Source: Paucibacter sp. Y2R2-4
GTDB lineage: Bacteria; Pseudomonadota; Gammaproteobacteria; Burkholderiales; Burkholderiaceae_C
DNA length: 64,000 nt
Assembly: GCF_025717535.1 (NCBI RefSeq)
Contig: NZ_JAJIRO010000003.1
Coordinates: 62,001 to 126,000 of the forward strand
Reading direction: 5' to 3'
This document shows, piece after piece, positions 63,107 through 64,000 of this stretch. The notes beneath the pieces were generated by a model. The model searched no databases, was not told where the DNA came from, and saw only the letters and a program-made list of their open reading frames with translations. Within the stretch, counting starts at the first letter, position 1; each line of letters opens with the position of its first letter. A program made the position numbers and the translations under genes.

Positions 63107-63994
63107 TCAGAACTGCGCTTGCAGTGAGACGTAGCTGCTGCGCTGCTGGGTCTTGTTGGCAATCTGGCCCAGGTCCAGATAGGCCACGGTCAGGTTCAGG
63201 TTCGCTTGGGGCCACCAAGTCACAAAAAGATCCAGTGCGCGGGTTTCGGGCGCGGCGCTCAGCAGGCTGGGCTTGCTGCGCCACTCCAGCCCCAAGCCCA
63301 GGTTGTCGCGCGGCAGCACGACCAGTGAGCCCTCGGCATGCAGCTGGCGAGACTGGCCGCGGTCGCCGCCAAAACCGAGCAAGCCCATTTGGTTGGCCCG
63401 CGTGCCGCGCAGCGTCAGATTACCCAGCAGATTGAAGCCACCGGCCGCACCCAACCAGAGCTTGGTGGCGGCGATATAGGGCTCGGTGTCTTGGTCTTGC
63501 CGGGCGCCCAGCAAACGCGGCACGGCCGGGTCGCGGTTGCGCTTGTGTTGCAGGCCCAGGGCAATTTGCGGCAGCCAGCTGTCGGCCTCATACACCGCGT
63601 CGCCCAAGACGCGCCACTTCAGCCCCAGCACCTCCAGGCCCAGGCTTTGGCCGGGTACGGTGTCCGAGAGGCCAAAGCGCCAGCGCGCCAGCGACAGTTC
63701 CAGCCGGTCATAAAAACCCACGGCAGCACCGCCGGCTTCCAGCACATAGCCGCCGCGGGTCTCCACCCGGGTGACAAAGGCCGAGGCGCCGATCTGGTCG
63801 CGGCTGCCGCTGCCGGCAATCACCGCCCAGGGGCTGAGTCCCCCGCCGGCCGCGCCTTCCACCTGGCTGACGCCGGAGCTGCCCAGCAAGCGGTCGCCTG
63901 CACGGCTGGCTTGGGGGAGCAAGGCCAGCAGAGTGAGGCTCAAAGCGCTGAGGAGGCGGAGGGGAAGGGCAGAAGTCACAAGCATGGCTCGCAT
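63107..63994 (-). CDS. DUF3034 family outer-membrane protein
   Basis: Exported protein of 295 residues with a signal peptide (RLLSALSLTLLALLPQASRA) and a C-terminal aromatic-ending strand (YVSLQAQF), as in outer-membrane barrels. The DUF3034 pattern appears in VEGAAGGGLSPWAVIAGSG, ALGLQHKRN and LVTWWP-like strands (LFVTWWPQANLNLTVAYL). The two ATGs at 63992 and 63983 are both possible. The gene starts 7 bases from the right edge, so its promoter is outside. Function unknown. Confidence 0.88.
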   Translation of the reverse strand: MRAMLVTSALPLRLLSALSLTLLALLPQASRAGDRLLGSSGVSQVEGAAGGGLSPWAVIAGSGSRDQIGASAFVTRVETRGGYVLEAGGAAVGFYDRLELSLARWRFGLSDTVPGQSLGLEVLGLKWRVLGDAVYEADSWLPQIALGLQHKRNRDPAVPRLLGARQDQDTEPYIAATKLWLGAAGGFNLLGNLTLRGTRANQMGLLGFGGDRGQSRQLHAEGSLVVLPRDNLGLGLEWRSKPSLLSAAPETRALDLFVTWWPQANLNLTVAYLDLGQIANKTQQRSSYVSLQAQF

Positions 63995-64000
63995 GTCTCA

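Overview
The window is GC-rich, densely coded bacterial DNA with long antisense open frames. It looks like a betaproteobacterium of the order Burkholderiales, probably from the Roseateles/Paucibacter/Pelomonas-like group. This rests on gene style: PEP-CTERM surface proteins, a CzcI-like protein, DUF2789 and DUF3034 families, a cox cluster with AYRGAGR-type CoxL, and codon usage. No rRNA, tRNA, CRISPR array or intact insertion sequence was found.

Layout. 1-3430 is a compact peptide-secretion locus on the minus strand: a LuxR-type regulator, a lux-box-like dyad, a short double-glycine leader peptide, a HlyD adaptor and a C39-peptidase ABC exporter cut by the left edge. 3605-10885 holds a hypothetical protein, an orphan sensor kinase, a hydrolase-natA-natB operon and two acetyltransferases. 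10992-11398 is a non-coding imperfect inverted repeat with arms of about 155 bases. 11475-13819 is a divergent PaiB-like/MocR regulator pair. 13816-20076 is a heavy-metal efflux operon (CzcI-like protein, TolC-type channel, adaptor, RND pump). 20134-25756 contains a membrane protein, a beta-lactamase-fold hydrolase, an acetyltransferase, a di-haem peroxidase lipoprotein and a methyltransferase. 25866-27962 is a Septu-type defence pair (ptuA, ptuB) in visibly AT-richer DNA.

28132-34543 is a six-gene molybdenum hydroxylase cluster (coxS-L-M-D-E-G) with an XdhC-family gene diverging at 35084. 36066-39414 carries two consecutive zinc-protease-like secreted proteins. 39549-46671 is mostly housekeeping and envelope genes: acyl-CoA synthetase, lipoproteins, MgtC, VOC and META-domain proteins, and a solute-binding protein. 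46754-47402 is a small HTH/membrane-protein operon with two dyad operators. 47705-55486 contains an ACE-like M2 peptidase, a GST, a MaoC-like protein, two PEP-CTERM proteins, an XRE-cupin/GNAT pair and a PspC protein. 55559-63994 contains a GST, a MacAB-like three-gene transporter, a Nudix hydrolase, a TonB-receptor-type barrel and a DUF3034 outer-membrane protein.

The most interesting locus is 1-3430. The leader fits the double-glycine rule at every position, and the predicted mature peptide carries a near-duplicate SPKGTW/SPKGSW motif at its two ends. The LuxR protein keeps the TraR D70 and W85 equivalents but has Phe and Trp in place of W57 and Y61, as in LuxR solos that do not sense classical acyl-homoserine lactones. 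This suggests, as inference only, a regulated secreted peptide that could be a bacteriocin or a signal.
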